Assembly: GCA_022865845.1 (NCBI GenBank)
Contig: JALHUC010000628.1
Coordinates: 1 to 8,894, forward strand
From: a bacterium
GTDB lineage: Bacteria > BMS3Abin14
Length of the DNA stretch: 8,894 nucleotides
Reading direction: 5' to 3'
Made by a program: the position numbers and the translations under genes. Below the pieces are notes generated by a model. The model was not told the DNA's origin and did no database searches. It was given only the letters and a program-made list of their open reading frames with translations. Below, piece after piece: positions 1 through 6,511 of this stretch (position 1 is the first letter of the stretch; each line of letters begins with the position of its first letter).

Positions 1-120
1 GATTGGTCCAGTGAAGAGTTGGCTCTGGGCGCAGTGAATGCTCCTGCAGGGCCCAACGACAACTTCCTGTCCGCCAAAAAGATCAGGATCGAAGTAATAA
101 GGTTTCTCTCAAGGTTTTAG
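1..120 (+). CDS. C-terminal end of an unrecognised protein (partial)
   Basis: An open frame enters from the left edge and ends at TAG 118-120, giving 39 residues with no internal stop. The visible tail begins DWSSEELALGAV and ends in an amphipathic stretch rich in I, R and F (KKIRIEVIRFLSRF). A closing helix of that kind is seen at the end of alpha/beta hydrolases, among others, but this is too little to assign a family. The codon choice reads as real coding sequence and the frame stops 33 nt before the TPR gene, so it may be the preceding gene of the same operon. In gammaproteobacteria the pilF-rodZ pair is preceded by rlmN or ndk, but this tail does not look like either to me. Confidence 0.5.
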   Translation, partial: DWSSEELALGAVNAPAGPNDNFLSAKKIRIEVIRFLSRF

Positions 121-153
121 AAATTACTAAATGTATCCGGGAGGTTGGGAGAT

Positions 154-927
154 TTGAAAATACATATGAAAATCGTGGTCTTGCTGTTTGCCTTGCTATT
201 ACCCTTGTTGAACCTTTCCTGTGCGGGAACATCTGAGCGGAAGGCAACCGATCAGAGAGAAGGCGAGATTCACATGAAGTTGGGCTCTAACTATCTGAGT
301 AAGGGTAATGTGGAACTGGCTTTATTCGAGCTTACCAAGGCATCGAGACTGATCCCCAGGGAGCCGGATGTCCATTTCGCTCTCGGTACAGTGCATCTTC
401 TACGTGAGGAACCCGAGTTGGCTGTGGAGGAGTTTCAAAAGACAATAGATCTTAACAAAAAACACGCTGATGCCTACAACAACCTTGGGTACGCCTATCT
501 GAAGCTGGGGCGGTGGGATGAGGCCATTGAATCCTGCCAGAAGGCCCTGGAGGAAGTAAATTACGACACGCCTGAGAGGGCCATGACCATCATCGGTTGG
601 GCATACTACAAGAAGGGCGAGTCAGCAAGAGCTCTGGAAATGTTGAAAAGGGCTCTCAACATCAAGGACAATCAGCCTGACACCGAGAACAGGATTGCAA
701 CGATCTATCTGGACGAGGGCAGGTATGACAAGGCCAAGACAATCCTGCAGGACCTAACGAAGAGATTGCCCAAGTTTGCAGGCGCAAGGCTTAATCTGGG
801 TATCGTATATTACAAGGAGAAAGATTTCGTGGCTGCAAGACGGGAATTCAATGTGGTCGTGGATCTTGTTGATCGAAACAGCGAGGAGGCCAGACTTGCA
901 AGAGGCTACCTGGACCTCATCGAGTGA
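154..927 (+). CDS. TPR-repeat lipoprotein, PilF/PilW-like
   Basis: Probable outer-membrane or periplasmic lipoprotein acting as a TPR scaffold; relatives such as PilF/PilW help assemble the type IV pilus secretin. The N-terminus is a signal peptide: a basic residue, a run of about 13 hydrophobic residues (VVLLFALLLPLLNL), then SC, with the candidate lipidated Cys at residue 23 from this start. The lipobox is weak, with Asn at -3 where Leu, Val or Ile is usual. From about residue 40 to the end the protein is tandem TPR units with the expected W/LG/Y/A/P pattern; examples are AYNNLGYAYLKLGRWDEAI and IIGWAYYKKGESARALEML. The start is ambiguous. TTG 154 lies 9 nt after GGGAGG (139-144), which is ideal. 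ATG 166 gives a cleaner signal peptide. TTG 145 abuts the Shine-Dalgarno and is unlikely. The 3' end overlaps the RodZ-like gene by 32 nt in another frame. Family is secure as a TPR protein; pilus involvement is inferred from the neighbour and from PilF-like spacing. Confidence 0.8.
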   Translation: MKIHMKIVVLLFALLLPLLNLSCAGTSERKATDQREGEIHMKLGSNYLSKGNVELALFELTKASRLIPREPDVHFALGTVHLLREEPELAVEEFQKTIDLNKKHADAYNNLGYAYLKLGRWDEAIESCQKALEEVNYDTPERAMTIIGWAYYKKGESARALEMLKRALNIKDNQPDTENRIATIYLDEGRYDKAKTILQDLTKRLPKFAGARLNLGIVYYKEKDFVAARREFNVVVDLVDRNSEEARLARGYLDLIE

Positions 928-1648
928 GGCACTCCTCCTTGCCAGGGAACTGGGGGAAAGGATCAGAAGCAGCAGGACCGATGTGGCCATGGAAGTCAAT
1001 GATCTGGCCACCCGAACAAGGATTGGAGCCAGATACCTGCACTCCATGGAAGAGGGTAATCTGGATGATCTTCCTGGACCGGTTTTTATCAAAGGCTTCA
1101 TAAGGGCAATCTGTACCGAGCTCGGAAGTGATCCCTTGCCTCTCATGGATCTCGTAGACCAGATCTATGCCGAAGAACCTGCAGAGGAGGCTAATGGAAC
1201 CAGCGGTTCCAAAAGGATAATGCCCCTCATCCTGTCTGGAATTCTTTTGGCGGTCCTAGTCACCGGCGGCATTCTTCTTCATGGGGGTGACAAAAAAGGT
1301 GAGGATGGGGTACAGGAAAAGGGAACAGTTCAGACTGAAGCTGCGGAACCGTTAGCTCCGGAGGTGGCCCAGGAAGGGTTTGCCAGGGAAGAGCCGATAA
1401 TAGATCTGGACCTTTTTCTGAGAGCAACTGAAAAAACATGGTTGAGAATCCAGGCGGATTCATCCGAACCGTGGGAAACGACCATGAAATCGGGAGATGA
1501 GATCAGACTCAAGGCCGTGGACAGGGTGACCCTGTTTATAGGTAATGCCGGTGGTATACTGTTTGAGTTAAACGGAAAACGGTTCGGGCCGCTGGGAACT
1601 CCGGGCCAGGTCATTTCCAATTATGTGATCACGAGGGATAATTTATAA
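896..1648 (+). CDS. RodZ-like protein: HTH domain, one membrane helix, C-terminal DUF4115-type domain
   Basis: Bitopic inner-membrane protein of the RodZ family, which links MreB to the cell-wall elongation machinery. Residues about 19-90 form a Xre/HTH_25-type domain (LGERIRSSR, then TRTRIGARYLHSMEEG, then PGPVFIKGFIRAICTELG), where GxxxGFIRxxxxxLG is typical of RodZ. After a short linker a hydrophobic segment at about 108-128 (IMPLILSGILLAVLVTGGIL) is the single transmembrane helix. The periplasmic end, about 167-247, has the DUF4115 pattern: a Trp-containing strand (TWLRIQAD), a GDE turn, IGNAGGILFELNGK and GPLGTPGQV. No ATG fits the start. I chose TTG 896 because GAGGAGG (883-889) lies 6 nt upstream and the resulting N-terminus precedes the HTH by about 18 residues; it lies inside the TPR gene, so translation is probably coupled. 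At 250 aa it is shorter than E. coli RodZ (337 aa), mainly in the linkers. Start uncertain, family good. Confidence 0.78.
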   Translation: MQEATWTSSSEALLLARELGERIRSSRTDVAMEVNDLATRTRIGARYLHSMEEGNLDDLPGPVFIKGFIRAICTELGSDPLPLMDLVDQIYAEEPAEEANGTSGSKRIMPLILSGILLAVLVTGGILLHGGDKKGEDGVQEKGTVQTEAAEPLAPEVAQEGFAREEPIIDLDLFLRATEKTWLRIQADSSEPWETTMKSGDEIRLKAVDRVTLFIGNAGGILFELNGKRFGPLGTPGQVISNYVITRDNL

Positions 1649-1656
1649 TAATTCAG

Positions 1657-1677
1657 AGTGTAAAGTGCAGGGTGCAG
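1657..1677. repeat. Three degenerate heptamers, consensus RGTGYAR
   Basis: Directly after the rodZ stop the sequence reads AGTGTAA, AGTGCAG, GGTGCAG, three units in exact 7-nt register. It is the first of several heptamer-period stretches in the gaps of this window; others are at 1830, 8615, 8651 and 8750. No hairpin or coding role is visible. Confidence 0.5.
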
Positions 1678-1693
1678 AGGAAGGAACAAAAGC

Positions 1694-1756
1694 AAGTATA
1701 AGTATAAGTATAAGTTAACTGCATTGACCCAACTTCTACTTCTACTTCTACTTCTA
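1694..1756. repeat. Inverted pair of hexamer microsatellites forming an imperfect 23-bp hairpin
   Basis: The left arm (1694-1716) is three copies of AAGTAT followed by AAGTT. The right arm begins AACTT at 1731 and contains four copies of CTTCTA (1733-1756). Read on the opposite strand, the right arm is AAGTAG repeated, so the two arms pair over 23 positions with a single mismatch per hexamer (20 of 23 paired). They enclose a 14-nt loop (1717-1730). There is no T-run after the stem, so it is not an obvious intrinsic terminator. It lies between the rodZ stop and the fusA promoter region. Confidence 0.75.
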
Positions 1757-1829
1757 CAGTCATTCCTATCTTCTCCCTCTGATAATTAATTACAGTATAT
1801 TATATTTGCGGCCCAGTCCTTTGGGTCCC

Positions 1830-1843
1830 TTGGAACTTGGAAC
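1830..1843. repeat. Two exact heptamers TTGGAAC
   Basis: TTGGAAC occurs twice back to back, 40 nt before the fusA start. The same core recurs as TTGGACN at 8750-8777 and, inverted, as TTCCAAA at 8622 and 8636. Two copies alone could be chance; the recurrence in another gap makes it worth recording. Confidence 0.45.
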
Positions 1844-1882
1844 TCGAGCGATACGAGTAGCTCCGACCGCAGCGAGGCTCTA

Positions 1883-3904
1883 ATGGTCATCAGCAAACTG
1901 CGAAATATTGGTGTTATTGCCCACATTGATGCGGGCAAAACCACTACTACAGAGAGAATCCTCTTCTACACAGGAAAGATCCACCGCATGGGTGAGGTAG
2001 ATCTGGGATCGGCGCAGATGGACTGGATGCCTCAGGAACAGCAGCGGGGGATAACCATCACCTCCGCCTCCACCACCTGTATCTGGGAAGATCACACAAT
2101 CAACATTATAGATACTCCGGGACACGTGGATTTTACAGCCGAGGTAGAACGTTCCCTTAGAGTACTCGACGGAGCTGTAGCTGTTTTCTGTGCAGTTGCT
2201 GGCGTCCAACCCCAGTCGGAAAAGGTGTGGAGACAGGCTGAAAAATATAGTGTACCAAGATTGGTTTTTATTAATAAAATGGACAGGATAGGAGCAGACC
2301 ATCATAAAGCACTTGAAGGTATGCGAGAAATTCTGGGGGCCGTTCCTCTGCCTGTTCAGATGCCAGTAGGGATCGAATCCAACTTCGCGGGGGTTATAGA
2401 TCTCGTAAACATGGTGAACCTGTGTTGGGTAGATCCTGAAGGAGAAAAGATCGAGAAGGGGGAAGTTCCCGAAGAGTATCTGGATCCGGCCCTTAGATCG
2501 AGAGAAAAGCTGATTGAGACCCTGGCAGAGCATGATGACCGGATAATGGCTCTCTATCTGGATGAGAAGGAGGTGCCTGCGGTTCTTGTGCAGGAGGCTA
2601 TCAGAAAGGGAACGATAAAAGGCAGCTTCGTCCCCGTATTATTCGGATCTTCCCTGAAAAAGAAAGGCGTGCAGCCTCTTCTTGACGCCATTATCGGTTA
2701 TCTGCCCTCACCTGAGGATCTGCCTCCTGTGAAGGGAAAATGGAAAGAACAGGAAGTTGTCAGGCTGCCGGAAGTTGACCAGCCGTTCTCAGCGCTGCTG
2801 TTCAAGGTAATGGCATATGCAGGGAGACCAACGCTTTATTACCTGAGGGTATATTCGGGGCGTTGCGCACTGGGTGACAGGATGCTTAATACCAGAACCC
2901 AAAAGGCCGAACGCGCCATGAAAATAATGCGGATGCATGCCAATCGGCGGGAGGAGATCAGGGAAATGGTGGTCGGAGATATCCTGGCTCTTGTGGGTCT
3001 GAAAAATGCCAAAACCGGTGATACCTTTTGCGATCCTGAAAGCCCCATAAGTTTTGAGGAGCCCATCTTCCCGCAACCGGTGATTTTTGTGTCCATTGAA
3101 CCTAAAAGCGTAAAAGATCAGGAAAAACTCATGAACGTTCTGGATGTTCTGGCTGAAGAGGATCCCACATTTCAGGTTCGTGTGGATGAAGAAACGGGTC
3201 AGGTGATTCTCAGTGGAATGGGTGAGCTTCACCTTGAGGTTCTTTCAGAGCGATTATTTACCGAATTTAACGTTCAGGGCAGGGTAGGGAATCCCCAGGT
3301 GTCCTATCGGGAAACAGTAACAAAAACCGTAAAGGTCACTGACAGGTTCGCAAGAGAGATAGCAGGAAAGGACCAGGAGGCCACAGTCACCCTCCAGGTC
3401 CAGCCTTTGCACATGGGCGGTGCTGTGAAGTTCGAGGATCAGGTCGCTGATGGGAAGATACCGCCTGAAATGAAACGTGTTATCGAGCAAGCGGCTTTGG
3501 AGGCCGCATCCAGTGGCGTCAAGGCAGGATACCCTGTTATCGATATGAAAATCATCCTGCTTGATGGCGAATATCATCCTGATCGGTCAACCGATGTGGC
3601 CTTTATAGCGGCTACATCCAACGCCCTGAACCAGTGCTTGCGGGATGCTGGCCCGGTCCTGCTTGAACCGGTCATGGCTGTGCAGGTTGAGACTCCGGAT
3701 GATTTTACAGGAGATGTCATGGGAAGCCTGACCCACCGCCGCGGTATTATCGAGGGGATAGAAAATCAGGGTCAGGTGGAGGTGATCAGCGGGAAGGTTC
3801 CTCTCCTTGAGATGTTTGGCTATACGACCAGCCTGCGCTCCCTGACTCAAGGCCGGGGGAGTTTCACCATGGAACTCGCGCATTACAGAGAGGTGGAAGG
3901 TTGA
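1883..3904 (+). CDS. fusA: Elongation factor G (stand-alone paralogue)
   Basis: Translational GTPase that drives tRNA-mRNA translocation on the ribosome; some paralogues instead work in ribosome recycling. The G domain is complete: P-loop AHIDAGKT (residues 13-20), switch I ending QQRGITITS, DTPGH at 77-81 including the catalytic His81, NKMD at 131-134, and a G5-like LFGSS near 254. Domains II-V follow with the usual EF-G landmarks: FSALLFKVMAY, VILSGMGELHLEVL, AGYPVIDMKI, the domain IV tip around His565, and MFGYTTSLRSLTQGRGSFTM near the end. At 673 aa it is shorter than E. coli EF-G (704). Around the tip it reads YHPDRSTDVAF, where canonical EF-G has a YHxVDSSExAF-like sequence. No rpsL, rpsG or tuf is adjacent, so it is probably not the str-operon copy. 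The start is ATG 1883 with only a weak GAGG (1874-1877) 5 nt upstream. The family is certain; the sub-type (translocase, recycling factor or other) cannot be settled here. Confidence 0.93.
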   Translation: MVISKLRNIGVIAHIDAGKTTTTERILFYTGKIHRMGEVDLGSAQMDWMPQEQQRGITITSASTTCIWEDHTINIIDTPGHVDFTAEVERSLRVLDGAVAVFCAVAGVQPQSEKVWRQAEKYSVPRLVFINKMDRIGADHHKALEGMREILGAVPLPVQMPVGIESNFAGVIDLVNMVNLCWVDPEGEKIEKGEVPEEYLDPALRSREKLIETLAEHDDRIMALYLDEKEVPAVLVQEAIRKGTIKGSFVPVLFGSSLKKKGVQPLLDAIIGYLPSPEDLPPVKGKWKEQEVVRLPEVDQPFSALLFKVMAYAGRPTLYYLRVYSGRCALGDRMLNTRTQKAERAMKIMRMHANRREEIREMVVGDILALVGLKNAKTGDTFCDPESPISFEEPIFPQPVIFVSIEPKSVKDQEKLMNVLDVLAEEDPTFQVRVDEETGQVILSGMGELHLEVLSERLFTEFNVQGRVGNPQVSYRETVTKTVKVTDRFAREIAGKDQEATVTLQVQPLHMGGAVKFEDQVADGKIPPEMKRVIEQAALEAASSGVKAGYPVIDMKIILLDGEYHPDRSTDVAFIAATSNALNQCLRDAGPVLLEPVMAVQVETPDDFTGDVMGSLTHRRGIIEGIENQGQVEVISGKVPLLEMFGYTTSLRSLTQGRGSFTMELAHYREVEG

Positions 3905-3927
3905 TGGACTTGGAAAAAGTCCATCAA
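3901..3927 (+). other. Perfect 11-bp hairpin covering the fusA stop codon
   Basis: TTGATGGACTT (3901-3911) and AAGTCCATCAA (3917-3927) are perfect reverse complements around the 5-nt loop GGAAA. The fusA stop TGA (3902-3904) is inside the left arm. No T-run follows, so a standard intrinsic terminator is not supported. It could stabilise the 3' end of the mRNA or be the first part of a compound terminator with the next two hairpins. Confidence 0.7.
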
Positions 3928-3928
3928 G

Positions 3929-3955
3929 CAGGATGTACACTAAGTGTGCATCCTG
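3929..3955 (+). other. 12-bp hairpin, second of three behind fusA
   Basis: CAGGATGTACAC (3929-3940) pairs with GTGTGCATCCTG (3944-3955) around the loop TAA. The only imperfection is one T-G position, which would be a G-U pair in RNA. It starts one base after the preceding hairpin, so the two could stack. A G-rich tail (GGGGCGGGGG, 3955-3964) follows rather than a T-run. Confidence 0.65.
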
Positions 3956-3973
3956 GGGCGGGGGCCACGCCAG

Positions 3974-3990
3974 TCACGCCACAGGCGTGA
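3974..3990 (+). other. GC-rich 7-bp hairpin, third of three behind fusA
   Basis: TCACGCC (3974-3980) and GGCGTGA (3984-3990) are perfect complements around ACA. A short A/T tract follows at 4012-4024 (five A, TAC, five T) but is 21 nt away, so it cannot serve as the T-tail of this stem. Some role in separating fusA from the downstream phosphatase gene is plausible. Confidence 0.55.
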
Positions 3991-4040
3991 TGACCGCCGT
4001 TAATAAAGCTTAAAAATACTTTTTGCGAGGTAATAAATAG

Positions 4041-4850
4041 ATGGCTGAAGTAATTGTCTTCACCGATCTGGACGGCACTCTTCTGGACCATAAGTCCTAT
4101 GGTGTAAGAGCAGCGCTGCCGGCAATTGACCTGCTGGTCCGGAGAGGAATTCCCATAATACCTGTCACCAGCAAAACAGCAGCAGAGACACGCCCCTGGG
4201 TAAAGCTGCTCACTCTGGAAGGGCCGTTTATTTGTGAAAACGGCTGCGGTGTTGTTATTCCAGCAGGTTGCCTTAAGGGCAGACCGGAGGGGGCGGTGGA
4301 AGAGGATGGAGAATGGAGGATATCTCTGGGCGCTGGCATTGGGGAAGCCAGGCGTGGCCTGGAGGAACTGTCTGAAATGGCAGGATTTTCCTACAGATCC
4401 TTTGGTCAGATGTCGGCTGATGAGTTGTCTTCCCTCACCGGCCTGGCCGGAAAAGAGCTGGATCAGTGCCTGGCCAGGGAGTACGAGGAACCATTTATCA
4501 TTCTTGAAGAACACGATGCCGACTTCATAGGAAAGAAAGCCGCTGAAAAGGGGTTCCACCTCTCAAAGCGTGGGCGGTTCTATCACCTGACTTCCGGTTG
4601 CCATAAGGGCGAAGCTGTAAAAATACTGGCTAACCTCTATAGGGAAGAACTGTCTGATCCTTTCTTCGTAGGTATTGGCGACAGTTTCAACGATCTGCCT
4701 ATGTTCAATTCTGTAGACATGCCTTTCCTTGTCCAGAAGCCGGACGGCACCTACGATCCACTCGTCCCGGAAGATGCTGCCTGCAGAGTCAGCGGGGTCG
4801 GGCCCAGAGGATGGCGTGCCGCTGTAGAAAAGGTAATGACCCTTGGATAA
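4041..4850 (+). CDS. HAD-IIB phosphatase, mannosyl-3-phosphoglycerate phosphatase type
   Basis: Cytoplasmic Mg2+-dependent phosphatase of the HAD superfamily. The nearest family I recognise is MpgP/YedP, which removes the phosphate from mannosyl-3-phosphoglycerate (or the glucosyl analogue) to give a compatible solute. Motif I is DLDGTLLD with nucleophile Asp9 and acid/base Asp11. Motif II is VTSKT (Ser44), as expected for MpgP. The motif III Lys is K189 in GCHKGEAV. Motif IV is GDSFNDLPM with Asp214 and Asp218. The cap between about residues 80 and 180 is of the C2 class by position. Length 269 aa matches the family (about 245-275). GAGG (4027-4030) sits 10 nt before the ATG. No glycosyltransferase (mpgS or gpgS) is in view, so the true substrate is unproven. 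The stop overlaps the rnc start by 8 nt, pointing to a shared mRNA. Confidence 0.82.
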   Translation: MAEVIVFTDLDGTLLDHKSYGVRAALPAIDLLVRRGIPIIPVTSKTAAETRPWVKLLTLEGPFICENGCGVVIPAGCLKGRPEGAVEEDGEWRISLGAGIGEARRGLEELSEMAGFSYRSFGQMSADELSSLTGLAGKELDQCLAREYEEPFIILEEHDADFIGKKAAEKGFHLSKRGRFYHLTSGCHKGEAVKILANLYREELSDPFFVGIGDSFNDLPMFNSVDMPFLVQKPDGTYDPLVPEDAACRVSGVGPRGWRAAVEKVMTLG

Positions 4851-5541
4851 TGCTGAGTCAAGAGCGCTGATGGTTGCCGAGAGGATGGGGTACAGCTTTC
4901 AGAGTGAGGAGCTTCTGACCGAGGCCATGACCCACCCGTCAGCGGTGAAGGAGGGTAGATGTTCGGGCCCTGATAATCAGCGGTTGGAATACCTGGGGGA
5001 CGCGGTCCTGCAGTTGGCAGTCTCCCATCTTCTCATGATGCGTTATCCTCTCGCGGGAGAAGGGGACCTCAGCTTTCTGAGGGCCGAGATGGTCAGGAGA
5101 GAGAACCTTGCCGATGTGGCCGGCGAGATAGAGCTTATGGAGATGGTGCAGGTTGGACCGAGTTTGGAGTCTGCTCCTAGGGTTGCTCGGAGAACAGTAA
5201 CAGCAGATGCATTAGAGGCCTTGATTGGAGCCGTTTATCTGGACGGTGGGTGGGACCATGCCAATGAACTGGTGACAACACTTTTCACAGAGGTGCCGGA
5301 GCCGGGTGAGCAGTTAAAAGGTTCCAAATCCTCCCTGCAGGAACTCCTCCAGGCAAGGTTTAACGGTGAGGTTCCGAGGTACGAGGTTACGGAAAATGAT
5401 CTGGTGTCAGGTGACATGAGGTTTTCGGCCAAAGTCTATCACAGGGAGCATTACCTCGGCTCAGGTATAGGCAGGAGTAAAAAACGCGCCGAGGAAGCGG
5501 CTGCCTTAATAGCCCTTGAACAGTTCAGGGAGGATGTATGA
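4843..5541 (+). CDS. rnc: Ribonuclease III
   Basis: Double-strand-specific endoribonuclease that processes the rRNA precursor and some mRNAs; acts as a dimer with Mg2+. The catalytic domain carries the signature NQRLEYLGDAV (residues 45-55) with metal ligands Glu49 and Asp53, and TADALEALIGAVYLDGG with Asp122 and Glu125. The semi-conserved Glu of the NERLE form is Gln46 here, a common variant. A dsRNA-binding domain runs from about 160 to 230 (SLQELLQARFNGEVPRYEV at one end, KKRAEEAAALIALEQF at the other). At 232 aa it matches the family (226 in E. coli). TTG 4843 is chosen over ATG 4870 because it restores the usual N-terminal helix before GYSF; its Shine-Dalgarno is weak (AAAAGG, 9 nt upstream), so coupling to the upstream gene probably helps. 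The 3' end overlaps era by 4 nt (ATGA). Confidence 0.93.
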   Translation: MDNAESRALMVAERMGYSFQSEELLTEAMTHPSAVKEGRCSGPDNQRLEYLGDAVLQLAVSHLLMMRYPLAGEGDLSFLRAEMVRRENLADVAGEIELMEMVQVGPSLESAPRVARRTVTADALEALIGAVYLDGGWDHANELVTTLFTEVPEPGEQLKGSKSSLQELLQARFNGEVPRYEVTENDLVSGDMRFSAKVYHREHYLGSGIGRSKKRAEEAAALIALEQFREDV

Positions 5542-6428
5542 AGGGATTCAGGTCAGGGTTTGTGGGCATACTCGGGCGGCCAAATGTTGGGAAATCCACT
5601 CTGCTAAACCGACTGTGTGGTGAGAAACTGGCTATCACATCTTCCAAACCGCAGACGACCAGGAACCGCATTGTAGGTGTTCTTCATCAACCTGGTTCGC
5701 AAATAGTGTTTCTGGATACACCGGGGATGCACGAAACAGATCGCGCCATCAACAGGTACATGCAGCAGGTTATTGCCAAGGTGGCAGCCGATGTGGATAT
5801 CGCGGTTTATATGGCGGATGTCACAAGAGCCCACGGGCGGGAGGACGGTTTAACGCTTTCCATGCTGCCGGCCGATACCCGGGTACCGGTCCTGCTTGTT
5901 GTAAACAAGGCGGACCTGGTCGGTTCCGAGCAGGTAGCTGAACGGGTGGAACTCCTGGAAGGGCTGTTCAACTTTTCGGGTACCTTCATCACCAGCGCTA
6001 TAACCGGAGCCGGGACAGACCAACTCGTAGAAAAAATCTCCCTCATGCTGCCGGAGGGGGTTCCCTATTTCCCCGAGGACATGGTTACCGATCAGCCTCT
6101 GGGTTTCAGGCTGGGGGAAATCGTGCGCGAGAAGCTTTTCGACCTGACCAAGGATGAGATACCATATTCCACTGCCGTCGTTGTGGAACATATGGCGACA
6201 AGGGAAGACGGTCTTTTGGAATTGGGTGCTACCGTTTTCATTGAAAAAGAGTCCCAAAAGGGAATTATTATCGGGAAAAAGGGGAGTATGCTCCAGAAGG
6301 TCGGTACCGCGGCCCGTCTCGAAATTGAGAGCCAACTCGGGAGAAAGGTTTACCTGGAACTATGGGTCAAAGTCAAAAAAGGGTGGACTGATCGGGAGGG
6401 ACTGTTAAGACAAATGGGGTACGAATAA
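5538..6428 (+). CDS. era: GTPase Era
   Basis: Essential GTPase that binds the 3' end of 16S rRNA and supports 30S subunit maturation; cytoplasmic or loosely membrane-bound. G motifs: GRPNVGKST (13-21), the switch I motif SKPQTTRNRIVGV (36-48) that is diagnostic for Era, DTPG (60-63), NKAD (123-126) and TSA (152-154). The C-terminal KH domain includes GIIIGKKGSMLQKVG near residues 245-260 and ends in VKVKKGWTDREGLLRQMGY, the usual Era terminus. Length 296 aa against 301 in E. coli. GGGAGG (5528-5533) lies only 4 nt before the ATG, and the ATG overlaps the rnc stop, so translation is likely coupled to rnc. The rnc-era order is widely conserved and fits linked roles in rRNA processing. Confidence 0.95.
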   Translation: MKGFRSGFVGILGRPNVGKSTLLNRLCGEKLAITSSKPQTTRNRIVGVLHQPGSQIVFLDTPGMHETDRAINRYMQQVIAKVAADVDIAVYMADVTRAHGREDGLTLSMLPADTRVPVLLVVNKADLVGSEQVAERVELLEGLFNFSGTFITSAITGAGTDQLVEKISLMLPEGVPYFPEDMVTDQPLGFRLGEIVREKLFDLTKDEIPYSTAVVVEHMATREDGLLELGATVFIEKESQKGIIIGKKGSMLQKVGTAARLEIESQLGRKVYLELWVKVKKGWTDREGLLRQMGYE

Positions 6429-6465
6429 AAACAGCGTGGCGGTCGCAGAGGAAAACCCCATGGAT

Positions 6466-6497
6466 TAGTGCACTAGTGCACAGGTGCACATGTGCAC
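6466..6497. repeat. Four GTGCAC palindromes in 8-nt register ahead of mgtE
   Basis: The stretch is four octamers NNGTGCAC: TAGTGCAC, TAGTGCAC, AGGTGCAC, ATGTGCAC, with GTGCAC at 6468, 6476, 6484 and 6492. Each core is itself a 6-bp palindrome, and adjacent pairs make 14-bp palindromes such as GTGCACTAGTGCAC. The whole block can fold on itself in several registers. The GGAGG ribosome binding site of mgtE (6499-6503) begins two bases after the last unit, so folding or protein binding here could affect mgtE translation or transcription. Confidence 0.8.
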
Positions 6498-6511
6498 TGG
6501 AGGAATAGAAA

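Noticed and set aside
145..153. TTG 145 as the start of the TPR gene.
   Set aside because: It directly abuts GGGAGG (139-144) with no spacer, so a ribosome could not use that Shine-Dalgarno for it.
1644..1649. A perfect TATAAT overlapping the rodZ stop.
   Set aside because: No reasonable -35 element is found 16-18 nt upstream (TTATGT matches poorly), and AT-rich stop regions give this by chance.
1796..1806. Two overlapping TATATT boxes as a fusA promoter.
   Set aside because: The position is reasonable, but no -35 match lies at a usable distance, so I do not list it as a promoter.
1657..1843. Repeats in the rodZ-fusA gap as a possible CRISPR array.
   Set aside because: Units are 6-7 nt and contiguous with no spacers of constant length; there are no cas genes.
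1880..2533. A 217-codon frame on the - strand opposite the start of fusA.
   Set aside because: Complete EF-G coding lies on the other strand, and the predicted product shows no family features.
6429..6511. An M-box (ykoK) Mg2+ riboswitch ahead of mgtE.
   Set aside because: The gap is 83 nt, about half the length needed, and is largely taken up by the GTGCAC repeat.
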